Positions 8,643-17,017 of a stretch of DNA of 64,000 bases are shown in pieces. The notes beneath the pieces were generated by a model. That model was not told where the DNA came from. It did no database searches and saw only the letters and a list, made by a program, of their open reading frames with translations. The number at the start of each line of letters is the position of its first letter. The stretch's first letter is position 1. The position numbers and the translations under genes were made by a program. This DNA comes from Actinomadura meyerae. Its GTDB lineage: Bacteria; Actinomycetota; Actinomycetes; Streptosporangiales; Streptosporangiaceae. The stretch lies in contig NZ_FZOR01000034.1 in assembly GCF_900188445.1 (NCBI RefSeq), positions 1 through 64,000 of the forward strand, in the 5' to 3' direction.

Positions 8643-8872
8643 CGTGACCTCTCGCTTCGCCCCCCTGCGATGTCTTCCCATACCCCGCATGAAACCATCG
8701 CGCCCGCCATGCTCAGGCCGTCCCGCACGCGCGAGTCGCCAGACGGCCCCAACCGAGAGCCAAGGGGCCCCCGCCAACCGCAAGGAAACAGGAAAACGGA
8801 AACCGGCAAGGGGGCGTGGAGCCGGAGCCCCCACATCAGGGCTCCAGGGGTCGCCCCCGGGAAAATGACGAA

Positions 8873-8913
8873 GGAGTGGCGCGGAAGGAGCAAAGCTCCG
8901 ACCACACCACTCC
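8873..8913 (-). terminator. Terminator of tRNA-Ala copy 2
   Basis: The outer stem GGAGTGG/CCACTCC (8873-8879 with 8907-8913) encloses an inner GGAGC-AAA-GCTCC hairpin. The tail on the minus strand is CTTCGTCATTTTCC. The outer stem is the same as in the terminator of tRNA copy 1, so the copied unit seems to include the terminator. Confidence 0.6.
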
Positions 8914-8923
8914 CGACTCCGAG

Positions 8924-8996
8924 TGGAGCTATGGGGATTCGAACCCCAGACCTCCTCCATGCCATGGAGGCGCGCTACCAACTGCGCCATAGCCCC
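8924..8996 (-). tRNA. tRNA-Ala (anticodon GGC), copy 2
   Basis: Identical over all 73 bases to the copy at 7752-7824, including the G3:U70 pair, the GGC anticodon and discriminator A. About 1.17 kb separates the two copies, in the same orientation. Confidence 0.97.
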
Positions 8997-9074
8997 GCCG
9001 CTGCATGGACGTTCATCCCGCAGCGCCCCGCCAGTGTATAGGACGGACGGGGCTGCGCTCGAATCGTTTGCCGG

Positions 9075-9737
9075 TCAGGTGCCCGCGTCGGGACGGTCGT
9101 CGCTGAGCACGGGCTCGGGGAGCGTCCCGGCGTTGTGCTCCGCGAGGCGCCAGCCGCCGTCGCGCATCTCGGTGATGACGGACCAGCAGCAGTTCGACAG
9201 CCCGCCCAGGCGCTCCCAGGTCTCCTCGGGCAGCCCGAGGAGATGGGACATGCCGAGGCGCAGCGCGGCGCCGTGCGAGGCGACGACGAGCTGGCCAGTC
9301 GGCGGCAGATCGTCGAGGGCGCGCTCCAGGGCGGCGCCGACGCGCTTGGCGACCTGGGCGCTGGTCTCCCCGCCCGGCGGCTGCCAGGCCGCGTGCTCCG
9401 CCGGGTAGCGCTCGCGGATCTCACGGGACGTGAGGCCCTCCCAGGCGCCCCCGTCGCGCTCGATCAGGTCCTTGTCGTAGCGGACGGGGAGCCCGGTGAT
9501 GTCGGCGAGCGCCTGGGCGGTGTCGGCGGCGCGGCGCAGCGGCGAGGCGAGCAGCGCCGTCGGACGGAGCCCGGCGAGGAGCCGCGCGGCCCGCTGAGCC
9601 TGCTGCACGCCCGTCTCGTCGAGCGGGATGTCGGTCTTGCCCTGGAAGCGGCGCTCGACGTTCCACGCGGTCTGGCCGTGCCGCCAGAGCACGAGCCGCC
9701 GCTTGCCCGGCTCGCGGGCGGGGCGCGCGTCACTCAC
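9075..9737 (-). CDS. Histidine phosphatase family protein (phosphoglycerate-mutase fold, 220 aa)
   Basis: The RHG signature LVLWRHGQTAWN near residue 17 holds the phospho-accepting histidine. The second acidic region ERDGGAWEGLTSREI and the late ASHGAALR histidine complete the branch-1 active site. GTG at 9737 overlaps the rsfS stop by eight bases, the usual coupling of this pair in actinomycetes. The longer frame with MPSGAR would start inside rsfS. The family ranges from phosphoglycerate mutases to phosphatases of small sugar phosphates or vitamin precursors. The lack of extra domains and the rsfS linkage favour a phosphatase of unknown substrate. Confidence 0.88.
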   Translation of the reverse strand: MSDARPAREPGKRRLVLWRHGQTAWNVERRFQGKTDIPLDETGVQQAQRAARLLAGLRPTALLASPLRRAADTAQALADITGLPVRYDKDLIERDGGAWEGLTSREIRERYPAEHAAWQPPGGETSAQVAKRVGAALERALDDLPPTGQLVVASHGAALRLGMSHLLGLPEETWERLGGLSNCCWSVITEMRDGGWRLAEHNAGTLPEPVLSDDRPDAGT

Positions 9738-10185
9738 TCGCGCTCCCGACGGCACGGGCGCGCTGAGCCTGGTGGGCGGTCACGCTCTCCGGCAGGTCGA
9801 TGAGGGGGCAGTCTTTCCACAGGCGTTCGAGGGCGTAGTACATGCGGTCCTCTTCGTGCTGGATGTGCACGATGATGTCGGCGTAGTCCAGCAGGACCCA
9901 CCGGCCCTCACGCTCGCCCTCGCGCCGGACGGGCTTGGCGTCCGCCTCCTCGCGCAGGCGCTTCTCGACCTCGTCCACGATGGCGCGGACCTGCCGGTCG
10001 CTGGGGGCGGAGCAGAGCACGAACGCGTCGGTGATGACGAGCTGCTCGCTCACGTCGTAGGCAAGAATGTCGTCGGCCAGCTTGTCGCCCGCCGCCTCGG
10101 CGGCGATCCGGACGAGCTCTGCCGCCCTCTCGGATGCGGTCACGATGCGCTCGCGATCCTCCCTGTAGGGGTCGTCTCCGTTCAC
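9730..10185 (-). CDS. rsfS: Ribosome silencing factor RsfS (151 aa)
   Basis: RsfS binds ribosomal protein uL14 on the 50S subunit and blocks subunit joining under starvation. The DUF143 core is complete: DKLADDILAYDVSEQL, ITDAFVLCSAPSDRQVRAI, GRWVLLDYADIIVHIQHEEDRMYYALERLW. GTG at 10185 gives a 14-residue lead-in. A second GTG at 10143 would start directly before TASERAAELV, as in many homologues, and may be the true start. Followed by the histidine phosphatase with an eight-base overlap. Upstream lies the 175-bp repeat array instead of the LCP-type gene found here in some relatives. Confidence 0.92.
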   Translation of the reverse strand: MNGDDPYREDRERIVTASERAAELVRIAAEAAGDKLADDILAYDVSEQLVITDAFVLCSAPSDRQVRAIVDEVEKRLREEADAKPVRREGEREGRWVLLDYADIIVHIQHEEDRMYYALERLWKDCPLIDLPESVTAHQAQRARAVGSASE

Positions 10186-10263
10186 AGCCTCTCACGGCCC
10201 GCGGACACCGGTACCCCCGTGTCGATGTACGGCCGCACATGCACATGCGGCCCTTTCCTGTCT

Positions 10264-10780
10264 ACCCAGGGGAGCGACCCCCTGGAACCCCCGTCACGAG
10301 CCGGTCGATCCTCACGCCACGGTGCGGGTTTCTTGTGACCGTGCGGGTTTGCGGCGTGTCGCTGCGGTCGCCCGGCTCGGCGGGTCGTGCGGCCTCCGGG
10401 CGCTGGGCGCCCTCCGGCCGCCCGACCCGTGGTGTGTTGGCCCAGGGGGCGACCCCCTGGAACCCCCGTTGCGAGCCGGTCGATCCTCACGCCACGGTGC
10501 GGGTTTCTTGTGACCGTGCGGGTTTGCGGCGTGTCGCTGCGGTCGCCCGGCTCGGCGGGTCGTGCGGCCTCCGGGCGCTGGGCGCCCTCCGGCCGCCCGA
10601 CCCGTGGTGTGTTGGCCCAGGGGGCGACCCCCTGGAACCCCCGTTGCGAGCCGGTCGATCCTCACGCCACGGTGCGGGTTTCTTGTGACCGTGCGGGTTT
10701 GCGGCGTGTCGCTGCGGTCGACCGGCTCGGCGGGTCGTGCGGCCTCCGGGCGCTGGGCGCCCTCCGGCCGCCCGACCCGT
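10264..10780. repeat. 175-bp tandem direct repeat, about three copies
   Basis: The marker GCGACCCCCTGG occurs at 10274, 10449 and 10624, exactly 175 bp apart. The units are almost identical throughout. I saw one substitution in the third (TCGACC for TCGCCC near 10720), a slightly different edge on the first, and a truncated end on the third. Each unit contains a CCAGGGGGCGACCCCCTGG palindrome-like segment and two GTGCGGGTTT copies. It fills the interval between rsfS and nadD. Open frames inside it repeat with the unit and are not credible genes. Confidence 0.93.
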
Positions 10781-10825
10781 ACCGGGGCTGGGCTTTCGGG
10801 GTACTGGGGTTGATACCCAAGGCGG

Positions 10826-11413
10826 CTAGTACAAGCCTCGTTTGTTTATGTACTGGACTATCCCGTCTGGGACCAGGTACCAGATCGGTTCTCCGGCGTG
10901 GACGCGTTCGCGGCATTCGGTGGAGGAGATCGACAGGGCGGGCACCTCCATGAGGGAGACGCGTCCGTTGGGGAGGCCCGGGTCGGCCAGGCGGTGGCCG
11001 GGGCGGGTGACGCCGATGAAGTGGGCGAGTTCGAACAGCTCGTCGGTGTCGTGCCAGGTGAGCATCTTCTCCAGCGCGTCGGCGCCGGTGATGAAGAACA
11101 GGTCGGTGTCGGGCCCCTGGATGTCGCGCATCTCGCGGAGGGTGTCGACGGTGTAGGTGGGGCCCGGCCGGTCGATGTCGATGCGGCTGACGGAGAAGCG
11201 CGGGTTGGACGCGGTGGCGATGACGGCCATGAGGTAGCGGTCCTCGGCGGCGGTGACGTCGCGGCCCTCCTTGTGGGACGAGAGGCCCGTCGGGACGAAC
11301 ACGACCTCGTCGAGCGAGAAGAAGTGCGCGACCTCGCTCGCGGCCACGAGGTGCCCGTGGTGGATGGGGTCGAAGGTGCCGCCCATGACCCCGAGCCGCC
11401 GCTTTTGCGTCAT
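10826..11413 (-). CDS. nadD: Nicotinate-nucleotide adenylyltransferase (195 aa)
   Basis: Joins ATP and nicotinate mononucleotide to make deamido-NAD in the cytoplasm. The nucleotidyltransferase signature GGTFDPIHHGHL is near residue 11. The second motif appears as SISSTECRERV near residue 160, followed by the conserved PDGIVQYI. Length is normal for the family. ATG at 11413 precedes the conserved N-terminus directly. The larger frame upstream belongs to the PaaK-like gene region. Linkage to rsfS and proA is the standard actinobacterial arrangement, here broken up by inserted genes. Confidence 0.95.
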   Translation of the reverse strand: MTQKRRLGVMGGTFDPIHHGHLVAASEVAHFFSLDEVVFVPTGLSSHKEGRDVTAAEDRYLMAVIATASNPRFSVSRIDIDRPGPTYTVDTLREMRDIQGPDTDLFFITGADALEKMLTWHDTDELFELAHFIGVTRPGHRLADPGLPNGRVSLMEVPALSISSTECRERVHAGEPIWYLVPDGIVQYINKRGLY

Positions 11414-11466
11414 GGCGACGAGAATAGCCAGCCGGTCCGGGGCCCGGAACGCCCGGGGCCCCGGGG

Positions 11467-12753
11467 TCAGCTCAGGCCGGTGATGGGCGGGTGGCCGTCC
11501 TCCCAGGTCACGACGCGGACGGCCTTGCCGACCTCGGTTCGCGGCACGGTGCCGTCGGGCAGCACGAACACCTCCGCGGCGAGGCCCAGCGTCTCGCGGA
11601 GCGCGTGCGCGAGGTCGGCCCGCGGGTCGCCGGAGAGCGCCTCGCACGCGACGAGGAGCCGCACGGACGGGCTGCGCCGGTCGACGACGAGCTGGTAGTG
11701 CGGCCGGACGAGCCCGGAGCCGAGCAGGACCCGCTCGACCTCGCTCGGGTACACGTTGACGCCCCGCACGACGATCATGTCGTCGACCCGGCCGATGACC
11801 TTGCTCATCCGGACGAGGGTCCGGCCGCAGGGGCATTCGGCGCGGGTCAGGGACGCGATGTCGCCGGTCCGGTACCGCAGCAGCGGCAGCGCCTGCTTGG
11901 TCGGGGTGGTGAAGACGAGTTCGCCGGGCGTGCCGTCCGGGACGGGTTCGCCGGTGGACGGGTCGACGGCCTCGACGATGAAGTGGTCCTCGTTGACGTG
12001 CAGGCCGTCCTGTTCGAGGCATTCGGTCGCGACGCCGGGCCCGATGACCTCGGACAGGCCGTAGACGTCCATCGCCTTGATCGGCAGCACGGCCTCGATG
12101 GCGCTGCGCAGCTCCTCCGACCAGGGCTCGGCGCCGAACAGCCCGGCCTTGAGCGCGGGGATCTCGACGCCGGCCTCGGCGATGGCCTCGCCGAGCCGCA
12201 GCGCGTACGCCGGGGTGCAGGTGAGGATGTCGGCGCGTAGGTCGGCGAGCATCCGCACCTGCCGGTCGGTCATGCCGCCCGACATCGGCACCACGGTCGC
12301 GCCGAGCGCGACGGCGCCCTGGTGGATGCCGATGCCGCCGGTGAACAGCCCGTACCCGTAGGCGTTGTGGACGATGCTCCCCGGCGACGCCCCGGCGCAC
12401 GACAGGGAACGCGCGCACATCGCCGCCCACAGGTCGAGGTCGGCCTTGGTGTAGGCGACGAGCGTCGGGCGCCCGCGCGTCCCGCTGGAGCCGTGCACGG
12501 CGGCGACCTGGTCCTGCGGGACGGCGAGCATCCCGAACGGGTAGCCGTCCCAGAGGTCCTGCTTGGTGGTGAAGGGGAGGTCGCGGAGGGCGGCGAGGGT
12601 GATGTCGGAGCCGCCGGTGACGCCGGCGTCCTTCAGCCGACGGCCCTGCACACCGCTGGCGGCGAGGAGCCGGTCGACCAGCCCCCACAGCCGGTGCCGC
12701 TGCAGCGCGGCGCGCTCGTCCACCGACATCGCCTCGGCCCTGGGGTCGAACAT
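11467..12753 (-). CDS. Phenylacetate-CoA ligase family AMP-forming enzyme (428 aa)
   Basis: Adenylate-forming enzyme of the PaaK group. The P-loop-like motif is HGSSGTRGRPTLV near residue 95. The adenylation motifs YGLSEVIGPG and YRTGDIASL are present, and a zinc-like CPCG cluster follows the latter. The C-terminal region ends DGTVPRTEVGKAVRV with the catalytic lysine. ATG at 12753 has GGGAGG five bases upstream. No other phenylacetate-catabolic genes (paaABCDE) are adjacent, so activation of another aryl acid is possible. It is divergent from the M48 peptidase gene, 90 bp apart. Confidence 0.88.
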   Translation of the reverse strand: MFDPRAEAMSVDERAALQRHRLWGLVDRLLAASGVQGRRLKDAGVTGGSDITLAALRDLPFTTKQDLWDGYPFGMLAVPQDQVAAVHGSSGTRGRPTLVAYTKADLDLWAAMCARSLSCAGASPGSIVHNAYGYGLFTGGIGIHQGAVALGATVVPMSGGMTDRQVRMLADLRADILTCTPAYALRLGEAIAEAGVEIPALKAGLFGAEPWSEELRSAIEAVLPIKAMDVYGLSEVIGPGVATECLEQDGLHVNEDHFIVEAVDPSTGEPVPDGTPGELVFTTPTKQALPLLRYRTGDIASLTRAECPCGRTLVRMSKVIGRVDDMIVVRGVNVYPSEVERVLLGSGLVRPHYQLVVDRRSPSVRLLVACEALSGDPRADLAHALRETLGLAAEVFVLPDGTVPRTEVGKAVRVVTWEDGHPPITGLS

Positions 12754-12843
12754 GGCAGCCTCCCTGGCGCGGCCGGACCCGGCAGCCCGTCCCCGGCGTG
12801 GAACCCTGCCGCCCGACCGTTCGTCGGAACTACCATGCCAGAC

Positions 12844-13875
12844 ATGACGGAGAACACACCGGATCGAGCGCGGACGCGGTTCCCGGGGATCAGTTCCCGG
12901 GCCTACGAGCACCCGGCGGACCGATCGGCGCTGGTGGCGCTGCGTTCGCTCTCCGGGTTCGACGTCGTCCTCCGCAAGATGTCGGGGCTGATCAACGAGC
13001 GGTCGCTGCGGCTGATGTTCCTCGGCGGGACGGTGCGGGTCGGCGAGGACCAGTTCCGCCACATCCACGACATGGTGCGCGACGCCTGCTACATCCTTGA
13101 CATGCCGGAGGTGCCGGAGCTGTTCGTCCGGCAGGACCCGACGCCCAACGCGATGGCGCTCGGCTCCGACCACCCGTTCATCGTGCTGAACACCGGGCTG
13201 ATCGACCTGCTGGACGACGAGGAGCTGCGGTTCGTCATCGGGCACGAGGTCGGGCACATCCTGTCCGGGCACGCGGTGTACCAGACGATGATGCAGATCC
13301 TGCTGCAGCTCGGGTCGCGGCTGGCGTGGCTGCCGCTCGGCAACGTCGGCATCGCGGCGATCATCATCGGGCTGCGGGAGTGGTTCCGGAAGGCGGAACT
13401 GTCGTCGGACCGGGCGGGGCTGCTCGCCGGGCAGGACGTGGACGCGGCCAAGCGGGTCAACATGAAGCTCGCCGGCGGGGTCCGGCTCGGCGAGATGAGC
13501 GCGGAGGCGTTCCTGCAGCAGGCCCGCGAGTACGACGCGGCCGGCGATGTGCGGGACGGGATCCTGAAGTTCCTCAACCTGCTCGGGCAGTCGCACCCGT
13601 TCGCGGTGATCCGGTTCGCCGAGATCGACCGGTGGGCGCGCGGCGGCGAGTACGAGCGGATCCTCGCCGGGGACTACCCGCGGCGGGACGAGGACGAGAG
13701 CGCGTCCGTCCGGGAGGAGATCAAGGACGCGGCGCGCTCCTACCGGGAGTCGTGGGAGCGGACCGCCGACCCGTTCGTGGGCAAGGTCCGCGACATGGCG
13801 GACGCGGCGGCGGGCGCCGCCGGCGGGCTGTTCGACCGGCTCACCCGCCGCGACAACGGGCCGACGAGCCGGTAG
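12844..13875 (+). CDS. M48 family zinc metallopeptidase (343 aa)
   Basis: The HEVGH zinc-binding helix (FVIGHEVGHILSGHAVY) is near residue 138. The third ligand glutamate probably lies in ELSSDRAGL. A hydrophobic stretch LPLGNVGIAAIIIGL sits between them, as in membrane-associated HtpX/M48 proteins. The C-terminal third (DEDESASVREEIKDAARSYR) is charged and lacks homology that I recognise. ATG 12844 (MTENTPD) is preferred. An in-frame ATG at 12835 adds three residues and neither has a strong ribosome-binding site. It ends at a strong bidirectional hairpin. Probable membrane-protein quality control, substrate unknown. Confidence 0.88.
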   Translation: MTENTPDRARTRFPGISSRAYEHPADRSALVALRSLSGFDVVLRKMSGLINERSLRLMFLGGTVRVGEDQFRHIHDMVRDACYILDMPEVPELFVRQDPTPNAMALGSDHPFIVLNTGLIDLLDDEELRFVIGHEVGHILSGHAVYQTMMQILLQLGSRLAWLPLGNVGIAAIIIGLREWFRKAELSSDRAGLLAGQDVDAAKRVNMKLAGGVRLGEMSAEAFLQQAREYDAAGDVRDGILKFLNLLGQSHPFAVIRFAEIDRWARGGEYERILAGDYPRRDEDESASVREEIKDAARSYRESWERTADPFVGKVRDMADAAAGAAGGLFDRLTRRDNGPTSR

Positions 13876-13881
13876 CGACCC

Positions 13882-13910
13882 GGGCCGCCGCGACACGGAC
13901 GCGGCGGCCC
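13882..13910. terminator. Bidirectional terminator between converging genes
   Basis: An 11-bp perfect GC stem (13882-13892 with 13900-13910) and a seven-base loop lie between the stops of the M48 peptidase and the metallophosphoesterase. Confidence 0.65.
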
Positions 13911-13916
13911 GCCGGC

Positions 13917-15671
13917 TCAGAACGGGGCCGGGACGAGGAGTTCGACGTTGCGGTCGGCGGCCTCGCCGCGGCGGTCGGTGTCGCGGTCCTGCCAGTCGTT
14001 GCCCGCCAGCTCGCGTGACAGCGACGCGAGCCGGACCGGGTCGCTGAGCCGGCCGCCGTAGGACGCGGGCCCGGCGGAGTCGAGGATCGTCGCGAAGATC
14101 GACAGGGTGCCGTCGCCGTTGTCGGCGAGTTCGACGATGCGGCTCTGCTGCGGGAAGTCGACGTGCGCGGCCGTGTTCACCTCCCAGAACCCTCCCGAGC
14201 CCTGGCGGGCGTGCGGGATGACCTGGTTGCGGTGGGTGTGGCCGTTCACCCACAGGATGACGTTCGGGTAGCGCAGGAGGAGGTCCCGCACCTCGTCGCC
14301 GAGGACGCGGTCTCCGCCGAGCGGGTTCTCCAGCGAGCCGATCGGGTGGTGGCTGAACAGCACGAACAGCCGGTCCTTCACGCTGTTGCGGACGACGGTG
14401 CCGTCCGCCGCGTAGTAGCGGCTGCTGCCCGCCCTGAGCTGCGCCTCCAGCCACGCGAACTGCTTCTTGTCGAGGGAGCCCTCGGAGTAGCCGTTCGGGT
14501 TGACGGTGTCGAGGACGAGGCCGCGCACCACGCCCTGGTCGAACGCGTAGTAGGCCGTCCCGTCGCGGAGGTTGGCGGCGGTGAAGCCGTGGCCGCGCAG
14601 GGACGCGGACGTGTTGAAGTGCTCGGCGACGACCTCGCGGCGCGACAGCATCCGCCGGTTCCAGTCGGGCGTGACGGGGCGGAACAGGCCGCCCGCGCCG
14701 CCCTGCTCGCGGCTGAGCCGGACGAGTTCCGCGGCGTCGCCGTTCTTGATCATGCGGGCGAGGCGCTCGGCCTGGCCGTCGTCGGCCGGCGCGCCGATCT
14801 TGATGCCGCCGGTGGCGAGGCCGGAGACCAGCGGGTTCACCGGCAGGTTGCCCTGGATGAGGCCGTCGTGGTTGCCGAACGCGGCGAGCCACGGCATCGT
14901 GAGGCCGGTCGCCTGGAACGGGCGGCGGGCGGCGTCGATCAGGCCCTGGACGCGCGGGAAGCCGTACTTGGCGTACGCGACGTCGGGCTGCGCGCCGGGC
15001 GGCGCGCCCTCCGGATGCCAGTACGCCCGGTCGTAGGACGTCCAGTCCATGACGCCCTCGTACCGGTTCGGGTCGCCGGAGTCGGGGCGGACGCGGCGGC
15101 CGTCGAGCAGGTCGATGATCCAGCGGATCTCGTTGTACTGGACGTTGTCGGAGGCGTCGCCGGTGTTGATGGTGAACGCCAGCCCGAGGCCGGTCGCGGG
15201 GCCGCGGCCGACGGCGTTCATCGCCTGCACCATCGCCTCGGCGACCTGCGTGGTCAGGATCTCCTGCGGCCGCCAGCCGCCCTCGGGGAAGCCGCCGATC
15301 AGGTCCCGGATCCGGTCGATGAACTCGACCCGGGCCGGGGACTGCGCGTCGATGATGTGCACGTCGGTGAGGTGACCGAACGCGAGGACGCCGCGGCGGG
15401 TGGCGGCCCGGCGGGCGCCGGCGGTGCCGCCGAGGTCGCGGCGCAGCAGGTGCGGCTCCCCCGGCCCGGTGATCACCGGCCGGTAGCCGCCCGCGCCCGC
15501 CGCGCCGAGCACGTACGTCCGGTCGAGGGTGGTGCCGGCGACGGGCCCGGCGAGGGCGGGTGCGGCAGCGGCGGCGGGACGCGCGGGGAACGCGGCCAGC
15601 CCGGTCGAGGCGATGCCCGCGCCGAGGGCGGCGCCCTTCAGCACGCGGCGGCGGCTGTACTCACGGGTCAC
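13917..15671 (-). CDS. TIGR03767-type metallophosphoesterase, Tat-exported (584 aa)
   Basis: The N-terminus MTREYSRRRVLKG with a following Ala-rich hydrophobic stretch is a twin-arginine signal. The calcineurin-like metal sites are visible: FGHLTDVHI (D-x-H), NTGDASDN (GD), AAFGNHDGL (GNHD), LFSHHP and NGHTHRN. The order and length match an actinobacterial family of exported metallophosphoesterases (TIGR03767). The product would act outside the membrane on phosphoesters of unknown identity. Downstream neighbours on the same strand are the housekeeping proA and proB, which start further right, so this gene is read after them across a 65-bp gap. Confidence 0.87.
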   Translation of the reverse strand: MTREYSRRRVLKGAALGAGIASTGLAAFPARPAAAAAPALAGPVAGTTLDRTYVLGAAGAGGYRPVITGPGEPHLLRRDLGGTAGARRAATRRGVLAFGHLTDVHIIDAQSPARVEFIDRIRDLIGGFPEGGWRPQEILTTQVAEAMVQAMNAVGRGPATGLGLAFTINTGDASDNVQYNEIRWIIDLLDGRRVRPDSGDPNRYEGVMDWTSYDRAYWHPEGAPPGAQPDVAYAKYGFPRVQGLIDAARRPFQATGLTMPWLAAFGNHDGLIQGNLPVNPLVSGLATGGIKIGAPADDGQAERLARMIKNGDAAELVRLSREQGGAGGLFRPVTPDWNRRMLSRREVVAEHFNTSASLRGHGFTAANLRDGTAYYAFDQGVVRGLVLDTVNPNGYSEGSLDKKQFAWLEAQLRAGSSRYYAADGTVVRNSVKDRLFVLFSHHPIGSLENPLGGDRVLGDEVRDLLLRYPNVILWVNGHTHRNQVIPHARQGSGGFWEVNTAAHVDFPQQSRIVELADNGDGTLSIFATILDSAGPASYGGRLSDPVRLASLSRELAGNDWQDRDTDRRGEAADRNVELLVPAPF

Positions 15672-15736
15672 AGTCGTGAATCAGACCACAGCCTCAACGT
15701 GACATCAATGGCAAAATTGTCACAACTTGGACGGGG

Positions 15737-17017
15737 TCAGCCGCGGGTGTGGCCCTCACCGGTCACGACGTACTTGGTGGACGTCAGCTCCGGCAGCCCC
15801 ATCGGGCCGCGCGCGTGCAGCTTCTGCGTCGAGATGCCGATCTCCGCGCCGAAGCCGAACTCCTCGCCGTCGGTGAAGCGGGTCGAGGCGTTCACCATCA
15901 CGGCGGCCGAGTCGACCAGCGACACGAAGCGCTTCGCGGCCGGCTGCGACGCCGTCACGATCGCCTCGGTGTGCCCGGACCCGTACGTGCGGATGTGCGC
16001 GACGGCGTCCTCCAGGGAGTCGACCACGCGGGCGGCGATGTCGAGCGACAGGTACTCGGCGTACCAGTCGTCCTCCCCCGCCTCCACGACGTCGTCGCCG
16101 TAGGAGCGGATCCGGTCGTCGCCGTGGACGGTGACCCCGGCGGCCCTGAGCGCCTCAAGCGCGCGCGGGACGAACGCGTCGGCGATGTCGGCGTGCACCA
16201 GGAACGTCTCCGCCGCGTTGCACACCGACGGGCGCTGCGTCTTGGCGTTCAGCAGGATCTCGACGGCCATGTCCACGTCGGCGGCGGCGTCCACGTACAC
16301 GGCGCAGTTCCCGACGCCCGTCTCGATGACGGGGACGGTCGACTCCTCGACCACCGAGTTGATCAGCGAGGCGCCGCCGCGCGGGATCAGCACGTCCACC
16401 AGGCCGCGTGCCCGCATCAGGTGCTTCACCGACTCGCGGGACGTCCCCGGCACGAGCTGCACCGCGTCCGAGGGGACCTCGGTGTCGGCGAGCGCGCCCT
16501 GCATCACCTGGACCAGCATCGTGTTCGAGTCGTGCGCGGACGACGAGCCGCGCAGCATCGCCACGTTCCCGCTCTTCAGGCACAGCGCCGCGGCGTCCAC
16601 GGTCACGTTCGGGCGGCCCTCGTAGATCATCCCGACGACGCCGAGCGGCACCCGCACCTGCCGCAGCTCCAGCCCGTTCGGCAGCACGCTCCCGCGCACC
16701 GTCTCCCCCACCGGGTCGGGCAGCGCGGCGACCTTGCGGACCGCCTCGGCGATCGCGGCGATCCGCTCCTCCGACAGGCTCAGCCGGTCGATCATGTACT
16801 CGGAGGTGCCGTTCTCGCGGGCCCGCGCGACATCGGACCCGTTCGCCTTGACGATCTCCGGGGCGGCGGCGACCAGCGCGTCCGCGATCCGGTGCAGGGC
16901 CGCGTCCTTCGCCGCCCGCGGCAGCGGCGCCAGCCCGGCCGCCGCCTCCCTGGCGCGCCGCGCCACCCGCAGGAACTCCTCGCGCTCACCGTCGCCCATC
17001 GCACGCTCCTCGCTCAT
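15737..17017 (-). CDS. proA: Gamma-glutamyl phosphate reductase (426 aa)
   Basis: Second step of proline synthesis, NADPH-dependent reduction of gamma-glutamyl phosphate. It is an aldehyde dehydrogenase fold with the catalytic cysteine in RPSVCNAAETFLV near residue 258. It also has LGVVGMIYEGRPNVTVDAA and the C-terminal GFGAEIGISTQKLHARGPMGL. ATG 17017 overlaps the proB stop (ATGA), so it is chosen over the internal ATG at 16999. Co-transcribed with proB and probably obgE. Confidence 0.96.
   Translation of the reverse strand: MSEERAMGDGEREEFLRVARRAREAAAGLAPLPRAAKDAALHRIADALVAAAPEIVKANGSDVARARENGTSEYMIDRLSLSEERIAAIAEAVRKVAALPDPVGETVRGSVLPNGLELRQVRVPLGVVGMIYEGRPNVTVDAAALCLKSGNVAMLRGSSSAHDSNTMLVQVMQGALADTEVPSDAVQLVPGTSRESVKHLMRARGLVDVLIPRGGASLINSVVEESTVPVIETGVGNCAVYVDAAADVDMAVEILLNAKTQRPSVCNAAETFLVHADIADAFVPRALEALRAAGVTVHGDDRIRSYGDDVVEAGEDDWYAEYLSLDIAARVVDSLEDAVAHIRTYGSGHTEAIVTASQPAAKRFVSLVDSAAVMVNASTRFTDGEEFGFGAEIGISTQKLHARGPMGLPELTSTKYVVTGEGHTRG

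Noticed and set aside
10134..10953. Several overlapping frames in the 175-bp repeats encoding RSSRHGAGFL and GRPAAGGRP repeats
   Set aside because: They repeat exactly with the DNA unit, lack ribosome-binding sites and occur on both strands.
11414..14892. Long minus-strand frames overlapping the M48 and metallophosphoesterase genes
   Set aside because: Arg/Pro-rich translations without homology, typical of shadow frames in GC-rich DNA.
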